From Stentor roeselii (lineage: Eukaryota > Ciliophora > Heterotrichea > Heterotrichida > Stentoridae), in NCBI GenBank assembly GCA_006503475.1, contig RSEH01000188.1, forward strand, positions 29,985 through 93,984: a stretch of 64,000 nucleotides of DNA, written 5' to 3'. Positions 7,622-17,600 of the stretch are shown one piece after another. The notes beneath the pieces were generated by a model. It was not told where the DNA came from and ran no database searches. It was given only the letters and a program-made list of their open reading frames with translations. The stretch's first letter is position 1. Each line of letters opens with the position of its first letter. The translations under genes were made by a program, and so were the position numbers.

Positions 7622-9244
7622 ATGATAGATCAACGAAAAATCCAGTCAAACCGGTCAATAAAAGAATCAATCCGAAACGACCAAGTCTGCCAAACACGTC
7701 GATCAGTTCTTTCTCGTCCCGTAACAACCTTCACCTCAGTTCCAATAAAACTGGTAAAGTACCATTTATCGAAGCCAATAACATCAAGGACCAAGTTCAT
7801 CGAAAGCATCCAAAAGTGCACAATTCTCTGTTTTCGCTGCAAGAAGCTAAAACCCAACACTTTTTTAAAAGAATCTCAAGTTTCCCAAAATAAAATCTGT
7901 GACTGTTCTCAACAAATCCACATCATAAAAATCCAAAAACCGCAAGAAAGAAAAACTTCGAAGCCGAAAAGCGAGAACTTTGATTACCTTCCTCTTTACG
8001 CGGAAGGGAAAAGCATTCAGTCGACTCCAAGTAAAATAAGAAGGCTTTATTCAGAGTGCGAGGCTCAGAAGTACGTGAATGAAGGCCGCATCTCTCTTTC
8101 GAAGATTGAAATGAGAACTGAAACAGTCAGCAAGCCGAAATTTCTGATTTTTAAAGGAAATAACTCAGAAGTCGTCAGAGATGCGCTGAGAAGAAGGGAA
8201 GGATGGGCGGAAGGTTATTATTCAATCACCTGTACTGTTAATTTCATCTGGCATCCTCTGTCCTCAGGTATCAAGTTCGACAGGCTGAAGTCCTTTTTAC
8301 CCACTCAAGTCGCGAATCACTTCGAGTTTCACTCAGAACTTTCCAATAAAATCAGCTTATTTCGTAATCTTTCCAAGTACTGCAAAAAAAATGACTTGAA
8401 AGTTTTAAACTTCGTTCCTGAAACTTATGTTTTTGAGGTAAAAGCTGCTAGTTATAAACAAGCTCTTGAGAAATTTACTAAAGTTTGTTCAGAAAAGCCA
8501 AGTAATTCCATCTGGATTATAAAACCTTCTAGTTTTAACCGTGGTAGAGGAATTGAGATGTTTGATTCTTTAGAAAAATTTCAAGACCTTTGCTTGAAAT
8601 ACGAGGAAAGCCCGAATTTTTTAGTGCAAAAGTACATTGAAAAGCCTTTACTTTTCAATTCTCGAAAATTTGATATAAGGATGTGGGTGTTAATCACTCA
8701 TGAAAATCATGTTCTGGTCTTTCCTGAAGGATACATCAGGACCTCTTCTGAGTCCTTCAGTGCTTCCCAGCTAGATAACAAGTTCATTCATCTGACAAAC
8801 AACGCGATTCAAAAAGAAGGACAATTTTACGGAAAGTTCGAATCAGGCAACCAAGTATCTTTCACTGATTTCAGCCTTTATTTGAAAAAAAGTGAAAAAA
8901 AGGACTTTTGTGAAATTCTTTCTGAAATTCACAACCTTATTGAAATTTCTGTTAAATCTGTTAAAGATAAACTGAATCCTAGAGGAAGAAACTTTTGCTT
9001 TGAGATATTCGGATATGACTTCATCATTGATGCACATTGCAAACCTTGGCTTATTGAAGTCAATACAAACCCTTGTCTAGAGCTTTCTTCTCCACTGTTG
9101 GCGCAGCTTATTCCTCGTATGATTGAAGATGCGTTAAGTCTAACAATAGACCAGGTCTTTCCACTGTCAAAAACGCCTTTGGAGGCAGGGCAGGTTCTTA
9201 ACTTGCCAGAAGGCAACCTTTGGCAAAGTCTAACAAAAATTTAA
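7622..9244 (+). CDS. Tubulin--tyrosine ligase-like (TTLL) protein
   Basis: The 540-residue product has a TTL domain from about residue 185 to 510. Recognisable elements are IWIIKPSSFNRGRGI (ATP-grasp), LVQKYIEKPLLFNSRKFDIRMWVLI, DNKFIHLTNNAIQ, FEIFGYDFIIDAHCKPWLIEVNTNPCL, and a final LIPRMIEDALSLTID. TTLL enzymes ligate Tyr, Glu or Gly to tubulin tails using ATP; the Lys, Arg, Asp and Asn residues needed for ATP-grasp catalysis are present. The first 180 residues are basic and low in conservation. I cannot tell from sequence whether it is a glutamylase or a glycylase. Its stop lies 2 bp from the stop of convergent MSH5. A role in axonemal or cortical microtubule modification is likely. Confidence 0.92.
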   Translation: MIDQRKIQSNRSIKESIRNDQVCQTRRSVLSRPVTTFTSVPIKLVKYHLSKPITSRTKFIESIQKCTILCFRCKKLKPNTFLKESQVSQNKICDCSQQIHIIKIQKPQERKTSKPKSENFDYLPLYAEGKSIQSTPSKIRRLYSECEAQKYVNEGRISLSKIEMRTETVSKPKFLIFKGNNSEVVRDALRRREGWAEGYYSITCTVNFIWHPLSSGIKFDRLKSFLPTQVANHFEFHSELSNKISLFRNLSKYCKKNDLKVLNFVPETYVFEVKAASYKQALEKFTKVCSEKPSNSIWIIKPSSFNRGRGIEMFDSLEKFQDLCLKYEESPNFLVQKYIEKPLLFNSRKFDIRMWVLITHENHVLVFPEGYIRTSSESFSASQLDNKFIHLTNNAIQKEGQFYGKFESGNQVSFTDFSLYLKKSEKKDFCEILSEIHNLIEISVKSVKDKLNPRGRNFCFEIFGYDFIIDAHCKPWLIEVNTNPCLELSSPLLAQLIPRMIEDALSLTIDQVFPLSKTPLEAGQVLNLPEGNLWQSLTKI

Positions 9245-9246
9245 AG

Positions 9247-11430
9247 TTAATTCAATGTTTCAATTAAACTTACAAGGTAATCAAAACTTTCCTCTTTCCC
9301 TTCCTGCCAACAACAGACAAAATCAAGTTTTTCTCTAATTTTTTTCTTTTCTTTTTCAAGGTCTTCACAATTCTTTAAAAACTTCTGAACTTTCTCACTT
9401 CTTTCAAGAACATCTCCGGAAATCCCTGCAAGTCCTGCACAAAAAATCCCGAAACTATTAAGACTAGCGCCTTTCAAGAGTTTATAAAGAAAAACCATTT
9501 CTTGTAAATGAGAAACTTCCATTGAGTAGAACTTGACACATTCATTTTCACTGACAAGTCCTTTCGTGAAGATTTCATGAAAATGTGTGGAAAACAAGCC
9601 ACTTGCCTTTGGGTTGAGTTGAACTTCTTCAATTAAAGCTGTGAAAAGACTGCATCCGTCATCTGCACTGTTGCCTTTTCCGAATTCATCAAAGATAAGT
9701 AGTGATTTATGCTGTGAGTTGTTAAGTGCAAGTGAAAGTTGAGTCAGTTGACGAGAAAACGAGTTGAAAGCTCTGCTGTCTCCGGAGTCTATTCTAGAAA
9801 AGATATGTTCGATGATACCGATTTCTGCTTGTTCAGCAGGAACGTAAGAGCCGAGATGTGCCAGATAGACGATGATTCCAATCATTTTAATGTAAACACT
9901 TTTTCCTGAGTAGTTCGGACCTGTGATCAATGCAACTCGATGCACCTCGTCAAGTGCGCAGTCATTTGCAATGCACGTCTCGCTGCTGAATTCAACAAGA
10001 AGATGACGGCCGTTTACTACTTGAAGCTGAAATTCTTCAGTCAATAACGGCCGCACTAACTTAAACGTCTCAGCAAATTGCGCAAGACTGCAAAATACGT
10101 CAAGTTCTGCAAGAATTGAAGAAATCTCTGTCAATGTCGATGAATGCTTCAAAATCTCTGATTCTATTTGGATTAATAAAGAATTTTCTAAGTCTTTCCA
10201 TTTACTGCTCATGTCACCGAATTGCTCGTCTAACGCCACTGTTTCAGATGATTTGAAATATAAACTGTTGTCGGTAGCGAACTGGAAACTGTAGTCTGAA
10301 GGAAAAGAATCTGGAAAATTACTGTCTTCGAAAAAAAGCTCTAGAAGGTTGCCGATACCTTGAATGTAAATTATAGAAAGTTTTGAGAAATTTGTTGAGG
10401 ATAGATGGAATTTCTCGGATTTTATGATTTTTGATTTAACTTCGTTGATTTCTTCGGAAATTGTTTGGAAATAGTCTAGTTCTTCTGATACACCTTTTGA
10501 AATTGATGGCTTAGTTCCTGAAAAATTGATGCAATTTTCAAGTAAATTTGAAAGTTTTGATAATCCTTCTAAATCCACTGATGATATTCGTAAGATAATT
10601 CTAGGAAACCCTGGAAAAAAAGGTAGTTTTTCTGATATTTCTATAAAAACCTTTAAAGTCGCAAGCAATTTTTTCCAGTCACTAGAAAGATTCTGATTTT
10701 CTTTGATTTTTTTCAGTATTTTTTCAAGATCTCCACAAAATTTTAAAAGTTTCGAAATTTCACAAGTAATAGAAAACCTCTGCAAAAAAAAAGTGATGAT
10801 TTCAAGTCTTTCATTGATTTCATCTATTTTCTTAAGAGGGTTCATAAAAATTTCTCTAATTTTTCTCTTTCCTTGAGGAGTCGAGGTTGTATCAACAAGT
10901 GACATGATCGAGATCCCATCTTTAGAGTTTCCAATATTTTTCAGGTCAGAAGGATGAGCGTCTTCCTGAATGATCTGCAAGGTGGCCAAGGTATTTAAAT
11001 CAACATCAAGAAAACTCGGGTTAAAATACCTGATATTTTTTATTTTCAAATTCGAGTTTACCAGAAATTTCACAAGAGCTGCACAAGTCCCGATAAGGTC
11101 CTGGTTCGAGAAGTCAATCGAGGTATTCGCTAAGAACTGGTCATGTTTGAAGCACTTTTCAATTAAAATTTCTTTTCCATCCTCGAAGTTAAAATCAGCC
11201 TTTTTCAAGAAGACCAAATTAAAACCATCAAAAAGTGCTTTAAACTCATCAGATAAGGTCTCTGATAGAAGAATGACTGAAGGTTGGAAGTCAAATTTTA
11301 TTCTTTCCACTGTCGCCGAGTTGAGACTAGTCCAAACCTGCGACAAGTGAATATTTTTGCTGAAATCAGAATAAACCGCTTGAAAGACTGAGTATTTTTT
11401 GCACCCTAGGCAGAGAAAAATCTGATTCAT
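9247..11430 (-). CDS. MSH5: MutS homologue, MSH5-like meiotic protein
   Basis: The 727-residue protein has MutS core and ATPase domains without the N-terminal mismatch-recognition domain, as in MSH4/MSH5. The C-terminal ATPase has Walker A LITGPNYSGKSVYIKMIG (about residue 505), VPAEQAEIGIIEHIFSRIDSGDS, Walker B LLIFDEFGKGNSADDG (about residue 580) and STHFHEIF. The AEIG...IF+RI and DEFGKG...DG context fits MSH5 better than MSH4. MSH4-MSH5 stabilises Holliday junction intermediates in meiotic crossover formation, so this gene should be active in the micronucleus during conjugation. The start ATG lies within the open frame with an MSH5-like beginning. The stop is 2 bp from the TTLL stop. MSH5 versus a divergent MSH4 could be settled by phylogeny. 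Confidence 0.85.
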   Translation of the reverse strand: MNQIFLCLGCKKYSVFQAVYSDFSKNIHLSQVWTSLNSATVERIKFDFQPSVILLSETLSDEFKALFDGFNLVFLKKADFNFEDGKEILIEKCFKHDQFLANTSIDFSNQDLIGTCAALVKFLVNSNLKIKNIRYFNPSFLDVDLNTLATLQIIQEDAHPSDLKNIGNSKDGISIMSLVDTTSTPQGKRKIREIFMNPLKKIDEINERLEIITFFLQRFSITCEISKLLKFCGDLEKILKKIKENQNLSSDWKKLLATLKVFIEISEKLPFFPGFPRIILRISSVDLEGLSKLSNLLENCINFSGTKPSISKGVSEELDYFQTISEEINEVKSKIIKSEKFHLSSTNFSKLSIIYIQGIGNLLELFFEDSNFPDSFPSDYSFQFATDNSLYFKSSETVALDEQFGDMSSKWKDLENSLLIQIESEILKHSSTLTEISSILAELDVFCSLAQFAETFKLVRPLLTEEFQLQVVNGRHLLVEFSSETCIANDCALDEVHRVALITGPNYSGKSVYIKMIGIIVYLAHLGSYVPAEQAEIGIIEHIFSRIDSGDSRAFNSFSRQLTQLSLALNNSQHKSLLIFDEFGKGNSADDGCSLFTALIEEVQLNPKASGLFSTHFHEIFTKGLVSENECVKFYSMEVSHLQEMVFLYKLLKGASLNSFGIFCAGLAGISGDVLERSEKVQKFLKNCEDLEKEKKKIREKLDFVCCWQEGKEESFDYLVSLIETLN

Positions 11431-11464
11431 TTATAGAAAAGGCGGAAGATACATGTTGCAAGTC

Positions 11465-13483
11465 TTAAGAACGTATTATTAGTTTAGATGTATTACAAGA
11501 TGCCGAGCCTGGCTTGGGAATACGCGAAGGTGTCTGCGTTTTGGTGAATCCTTTGCTTTCCTGCTTCTTATTTACATACGGGTCGGCACTCATCACTCGT
11601 TTTATCTGCTCTGAGCGGTTTTTCAGCTGTAGCAATGCTTTATTCTTCGCTAGTTTCTCTTGTTCTGCTTGGTTCTGAAGAGTTCTGATTTTTTTATCAC
11701 TTTCTTGGATACGATTTTTTAATATTCCCAGTTCTTTTCGAACGGTCTCAATTTCTTCCAAGTGAACTTTTTCGATGTTTTTCAATTTATTGTTCAAAAA
11801 TACTACTTTCGCTTCTTTTTCCTTTAAAGCTGCAGCGTATCCTGAATTGTCCCTTTCAAGTTTTTCTGCTTTTCTACTTAATGCGTTTTTCTCATTTCTT
11901 TCCTTTTCAAGAAGTGTTAAAGTTCTTTCAACTTCTTCATTTTTTACGTTTTTTCTGATTGCCCAGGCAAGGTCGACTGATTTCAAACGAATGCCTAAAG
12001 AAAGCGTTGAAAGACTTTCGTTGAGGTTGTCTTCTGTGGGGCTTACGTTGAGGATTACTGTTACTTTGCTTGTGAGGCCTGATAAGGAAGGCTTTAGAAG
12101 GCGGGTTAGAAGAGAGTTGCGGTAAGGGACGTGGCTTGATTTGCTTTCTAGAGATGAGATCACGTCTTGAAGTGCTGATAATGACTTGTTGATGTGCAAG
12201 GTCTCTTTTAGTGAATCACCTACTACACCGCTTTTTGACATTCGCTCGCTACCTGCAAGGTCCACGAATTGCATTATTCCGCAGGATGTTGATGATTCTG
12301 CTGTGAATGTGTAAATGCAGTGGCTTCTTGAGGAACTTTCGTTACATTCGGTACTTTTTGTACATCTTCTTGAGAAACAGCTTGATAGGATTTCTTTTGC
12401 TTCTGTTGTCCAACTGTCCGTTAAGGTCTTTTTTGAGATGTTTATTATGTTCTTCCAGTTACGGCTCCATTGAGAGTCTGAGACTAGGTCTCTTACCTGC
12501 TCATTATAAACTTCAATTACATGAATCGAGATTTTAAGCGATTTCGGAAGTATTCCAGGCAAAAACTGAATAAACTTATCCATCAAAGCAGTCATAGTAA
12601 AAGTCTTCCCAGATCCAGTCTGTCCATAGCACAAAACACAGCTAGTCCCTCCAGATTCAAAATGTGCAATTCCCGTTTTAAGTTCTTCAAAAATCTCAAC
12701 AACATCATCCCCAACGCCAAAAACTTTTTCAAACTTAAAAGTCTTCAAAGTTTTCTTTTCCTTCAATCCAACAACAGTGATTTCCCCAGCATTGCTAGTC
12801 AAAGCAATAAATTTCGAAGCATCAAGTTCCAAAACAGGGCGAATCTTGACAAGTACCTTAACAGTGCAGTTGTTATCAACACTTTCATTTGCCATTCTAA
12901 GTTCATTCATTTCCTCCATAGCGAGATTCAAAGAAGACTCCAAATCATGAATTCTCTGAGCATCGCTATGAGCGTTGATAGCGACGAGAAGGTCTTGCTT
13001 GAGTTCTTTGATTTCATCTCTGAGTCGCTGCAACTCGAGTTCCTTTAAACTGGTGATTTCGCCGAGTTCTTCTCGATACATGATGACTGACTCTTCGGCA
13101 AGGTAAAGTTTTTCTTCTAGGTCTTGTTTTGAGTACTCGAGGACTCTGTTGGAACTTTCCCATTGGTCGTTTAAATGCTCGAGTTCTCGCTTCTGGTCCT
13201 CGAAATGCTTCAGACTTTCACGTAACGAATCGACTTCTTTTGACATTTTCGCTATTTCTGCCTCGGATTTCAGGTACTTTTCTTTGTAGAACCGGAGGTC
13301 TTCTGAGAGCTTCTCGTTTTGCCGCTGAATGGTTTCTAGTTTTTTGTCTCTTTCGAGGATTTCTTGCTCGAGCATCCCTTCGACTTCTTTTGATTCGATT
13401 TGGATTCTGAGTGGATTTTACTCTCGGATTTCGGATTCAAGTGACTCGATGTAGTCTAAAAGGTCTTGTTTTTCTTTTTCCAT
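11465..13483 (-). CDS. Kinesin-14-like motor with coiled coils on both sides
   Basis: A 15-nt intron (13407-13421) separates a 20-codon first exon from the rest; the spliced product is 667 residues. Residues 1 to about 200 are coiled coil (LEQEILERDKKLETIQRQNEKL onwards), then MNELRMANESVDNNCTVKVLVKIRP begins the motor, a neck-to-motor order typical of kinesin-14. Motor motifs are the P-loop GQTGSGKT, switch I NESSSRSH, switch II VDLAGSE and INKSLSALQDVISSLESKSSHVPYRNSLLTRLLKPSL. A further 150 residues of coiled coil and a basic tail (TQTPSRIPKPGS) follow, so the motor is central rather than strictly C-terminal. Kinesin-14s move toward microtubule minus ends and organise spindles. The ATG at 13483 is chosen because splicing joins it in frame. 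Confidence 0.9.
13407..13421 (-). other. 15-nt intron in kinesin gene
   Basis: GTAAAATCCACTCAG on the minus strand, phase 2 (GA|A), with an in-frame TAA. It is one of two introns here that end in CAG rather than TAG. Removal joins ESEIRE to IQIESKEVEGM. Confidence 0.85.
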
Positions 13484-14670
13484 TGTTTATGCGGATTTTA
13501 GTTGTCTGTAATGTCATTTTGCAGGTTTGGGTTAGGAGGGGAGTGATGAGGAGGATTGTGTTTTTGGAGATGGGTTATGGAGTAGGTGGTGGAGAGATTG
13601 ATGAGGTTTTTAGGTAGATGAGAAATTTTTATTTGGGTGATATTGAGATTTGTTTATAGTCAAAAGATTTTTTAGCTTAAGTTATCAGTTAATCAGAACA
13701 GGAATCTTTATTATAATCGAATAAAAAATCAACGTATTTCTATATATTATTAATTTAGGATCATTAATTATATCTAAAATATAAAGTACTTATGCTTATT
13801 TTAATTAGAATTAAGTGAGGAAAATGCATAAAACTAGTTAGATAAGATATTATTTGTAGAATCATAATCAAATAAAGATTTTTCAAATATTATTTAAGGT
13901 TTCAAGTCTAAATTTAGAAATTCGAATTCGTTACTTTAAGTTATTTTTTTATATTTAAACTGATATTCTGCTAATCTATATAACTATTAAATCAAGCAAT
14001 CTATTTTAACATTTTTAAACAATTATAGAATGCATGAAAATTCAATAAACTTTTTCTAAATAATCAGCCTTTTTGATATTAGGCTGCTATTAAAAGTCAG
14101 GAAACACTTGCTAGTATTGCATTATTATCTTTGGTAACCGATAAACATGCCTAAAATATAATATTTCAAAGATTCATGTATATTTACACTATCACTTATT
14201 TGCTTAAAAATGATTGTTTTTAAACTTGATCTTTAAGTCAAAATAAAAAATATTATGATCTTATTAGTTCTAATTTTCTTTCAATCTAAATAAGATTTAA
14301 ATTGATTGACAGGTATAAATTTGGATTTCTAGTTGAAAGATTTTTTTTACGAATAAAAATGCATATTTTGAATCTTGTAAGGTTTTGATAAACTGTTTTT
14401 CTGATATTTTGGTAATAATATTCTGATTGTAATCAGCAAACTCTCATTATGACACATATTTTTAGTAATTTCAAGGAAATTATACTTTAATTATTAGTTT
14501 ACTTGTACAACTCAAGCCTATTTACAACAATTCAACTTAATCGCATTCACTAAATTTTCATCAAGTGATCAAATTATTGTAATATGTTTGCATACAATAA
14601 CTATCTAATATTTACAGCATTCAACAATCTCGAAAGCTTAAATACCAGAAAACTAAATATTTTATTAGAA
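13484..14670. other. AT-rich divergent intergenic region
   Basis: About 1.2 kb separates the kinesin and EF-hand genes. It is very AT-rich with many short A/T runs. The open frame from 14584 includes 29 extra codons before the ATG at 14671, and their composition is like non-coding flank. The last 150 nt are G-poor on the plus strand. I find no RNA gene or repeat. Confidence 0.5.
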
Positions 14671-17600
14671 ATGAATAGAACAGACTATTATGCTAATCAT
14701 CCAGATAGTTGGAATCAGCCAGGAGATTCAAGATCAGGTGGAGGTCCTCAAAACTTCGGTTATCCAAATGAAGGTTACAATCAACCAAGAGATTATTATC
14801 CAAACCCGGGAAGTCATCAATATCAGCAACCTCTTGGGTATCCACCTGATCGCGGAGCTTGGGGAAATCCATCGAACCAAATGAATCAACCCGATTTCAA
14901 CAACTACAATCCACGATATTCGAATTACCCAGAAAACAATTACCCGGCTAATCAAAACAATTGGTACCCAGACTACAGGGGTAATCCCCCCTACTCCTCT
15001 TACCAAGACAGCAGAGGTTTCTCATCCCAGCGATTCGACCCACGAAAGGCAGCAGGCCAAGTCGTATTCACAGACCCAAGCCTCCACCGAGGCCAGAACT
15101 TCCGAGGCCAGACCAGCGGAATCGAGGCGATGTCATCCAACAACTACTACTTCTACTACGTGATCGACCCGATAGTAGCCCAGAAGCCAAAAATCAACTT
15201 AAAAGACCTTCCAGTAGACCCAGAAGAAGAGCTTCAAAAAAAGCGAGAAGAATGGCAAAAGTACCAAACAGCTGAAAGACTTCTAAACGAATACCCAATG
15301 CCTCAAGTGATTCGAAGTATTTCAGAATTCGTGATAAAAATCGGCTTTGACCCTTTAAACCACTTTCAAAAACTAGATACAGAAAATAAAGGAAAAGTGA
15401 TAAAAAAGCAGTTCTTCAGCATCACTGTTGAAAGATGGGGACTTGTTCGAAATTCAATCACATCGCAAGCTGAAGTCGACCGACTTGCCGAGATCTTCGA
15501 CATTTACAACACGGGCGAGTTTTACTACCTTGAGTTCTGCAAAAAGGTTCACAACCCTGAATACCGCATGGACGGCGAAGCCGCTGCTCGAATCGTCGAC
15601 CCTCTTTGGAAGGAAAAGGCTTACAGGGACCTGGCAGCCGAGGCCTTCAAGAAAAACATTGACTTACTTGAGTTATTTGAAAAGCTTGACAAAGAAAATC
15701 TTCAAAGTTTGACATTGAATGAGTTCTGTAAAGGGATCATGTCTTTCACGAATAAGTTCAATCCACTTGAAATCGCTTTGTTTTCTGATGAGTTCGATTT
15801 CAGACATAATGAAGTCATTGACTACCCCAGGTTCTGTCATTCTATTCAAGAGTTTCTGAATAAAAAGGCAGTTTATGAAAAAGTTTTAAGTCTTTTAGCA
15901 AGGTTCTGCTCTGACTACCAGATCAACTTTTCAGCAAGGTTGAGCCGATTTGATGAGAGAAACACGAAACAAGTCACTCGGGAAGACTTTTACTCAGTGC
16001 TTCGTGAAATCAGGTTTGATACAAGTTCAGATGATTTTCATGTATTCTGTGATGAGATCATTAGGACTAAGGATGGACTACTTGACTTACGATTTGTTTT
16101 GGAAAGACTTCCAAATGTTCGAGAGCCGTTTATCATTGAAGAGATTTATTCAAAAATCAAGAATTTTATAATGTCTCAAAATCAAGACCTTACTGAAACT
16201 TTTTCGAAATTTGATAAAAATGGAGACGGCTCGCTGGGCTTTTATGAATTCACTCAAGCACTGCAGATCATTGGACTTGATGACTTGCCAGCCCGAGACA
16301 TCGCTTTGGTCATTCAAGACCTCGACACTGACAAAGACGGGTCAATTTCACTAGCGGAATTCGCAGATAAACTTGAAATGTCTTCTGAAATGCTTCAAAC
16401 TCGAGTAAGTCTTTCATTTTTCAGGAAAATTGAGAAATTTCTAAAAGAAAAAGGAAAAAAAATCCAGGATTTTTTTCGCCTTCATGATTTTGACCATAGT
16501 TCAAGTTTAACAAAGCGAGAGTTTTACAGAATGATCCAAACATTAGAGCTTGACTTGAAAGATAATGATGTTGAAGATCTTTTTATCGAAATTGACTCAA
16601 ACCGAGACAATTCAATATCATTTTTAGAATTTTCTAAAAAGTACGAAAAAACCATTCGTGCCATTCAGCAACGCGACGCGATGATCAAAGCGAAGATAAA
16701 GAAAGAGATGCGAAATCGTCAAGTAAGAGAAGTTTTTTTCCCTTCTTTTGACCCAAGTAGTTCAATGCACGCGTTTTACCCGAAGGACCTGTGGAAAGGA
16801 CTTGATTCACTTCGACTTGGACTGTTGGAAGATGACTTTGACTTTGTGATTGAAGAGATACTTGACGGAAAGACTTGCGCTGATTTAGACGATATACTTG
16901 TTTACCTTGGACTCAAGTTGAAAAGTGTTGCGACACAAAGAGAGCCTTCTCAACAGATCGGAGGATTGAAGGACCAGGTCCTGCTTCCTAAGTGGGGCGA
17001 GAAGTGGCTGAAACAGATCAGAAGTTACTCAAGAACTCGGAAAATCGAAGTAAAAACACTTCTTGAGTCTTATAATCGAGACAGGTCTGGAAAAATGATT
17101 ATTCCTGAATTCGTTCTTTTACTGAAAGATACAACTTTTGCACTTGGGAAAGATGAACAAGAAGGACTTATCACGCATCTTAAACGAGAAGGAAAAATTG
17201 ATGTGAAGACTCTTCTTAAATTGATACAAGACTTGTACTCTCCAGCTGAAGAACTTTTAGAGCTTTTGAAAGAGTTTTTTAATAAAACTAAAAGAAAGAT
17301 CTCAGAAGTCTTTTTTGTTGACCAACATGCACAGATAAGCAAAGAAGGGTTTTTTAAAGGGTTTCAAATAGTCGACCCTAGCATCGAGCATTTTGAAGTA
17401 GTTGAACTGATAAATTTTATTAATAAAGAAACAGGGGGGGCAAAGGAAAATTCTTTTAACATCTCCGCAAGTGCCTTGGCAAAAATCCTTGATATTAAAG
17501 GAGAGAATCAAGAAAACTTTATCTCGCCAAGAACATTTAACAGAAAAAGCTTAAACCGCATTTACGACGTAATCGCTGAAAGTGCCGTTCAACAAGACGT

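Noticed and set aside
12521-13048. Long open frames antisense to kinesin and other genes
   Set aside because: They are shadows of C/A-rich or G/T-rich codon patches; the opposite strand carries unambiguous protein families.
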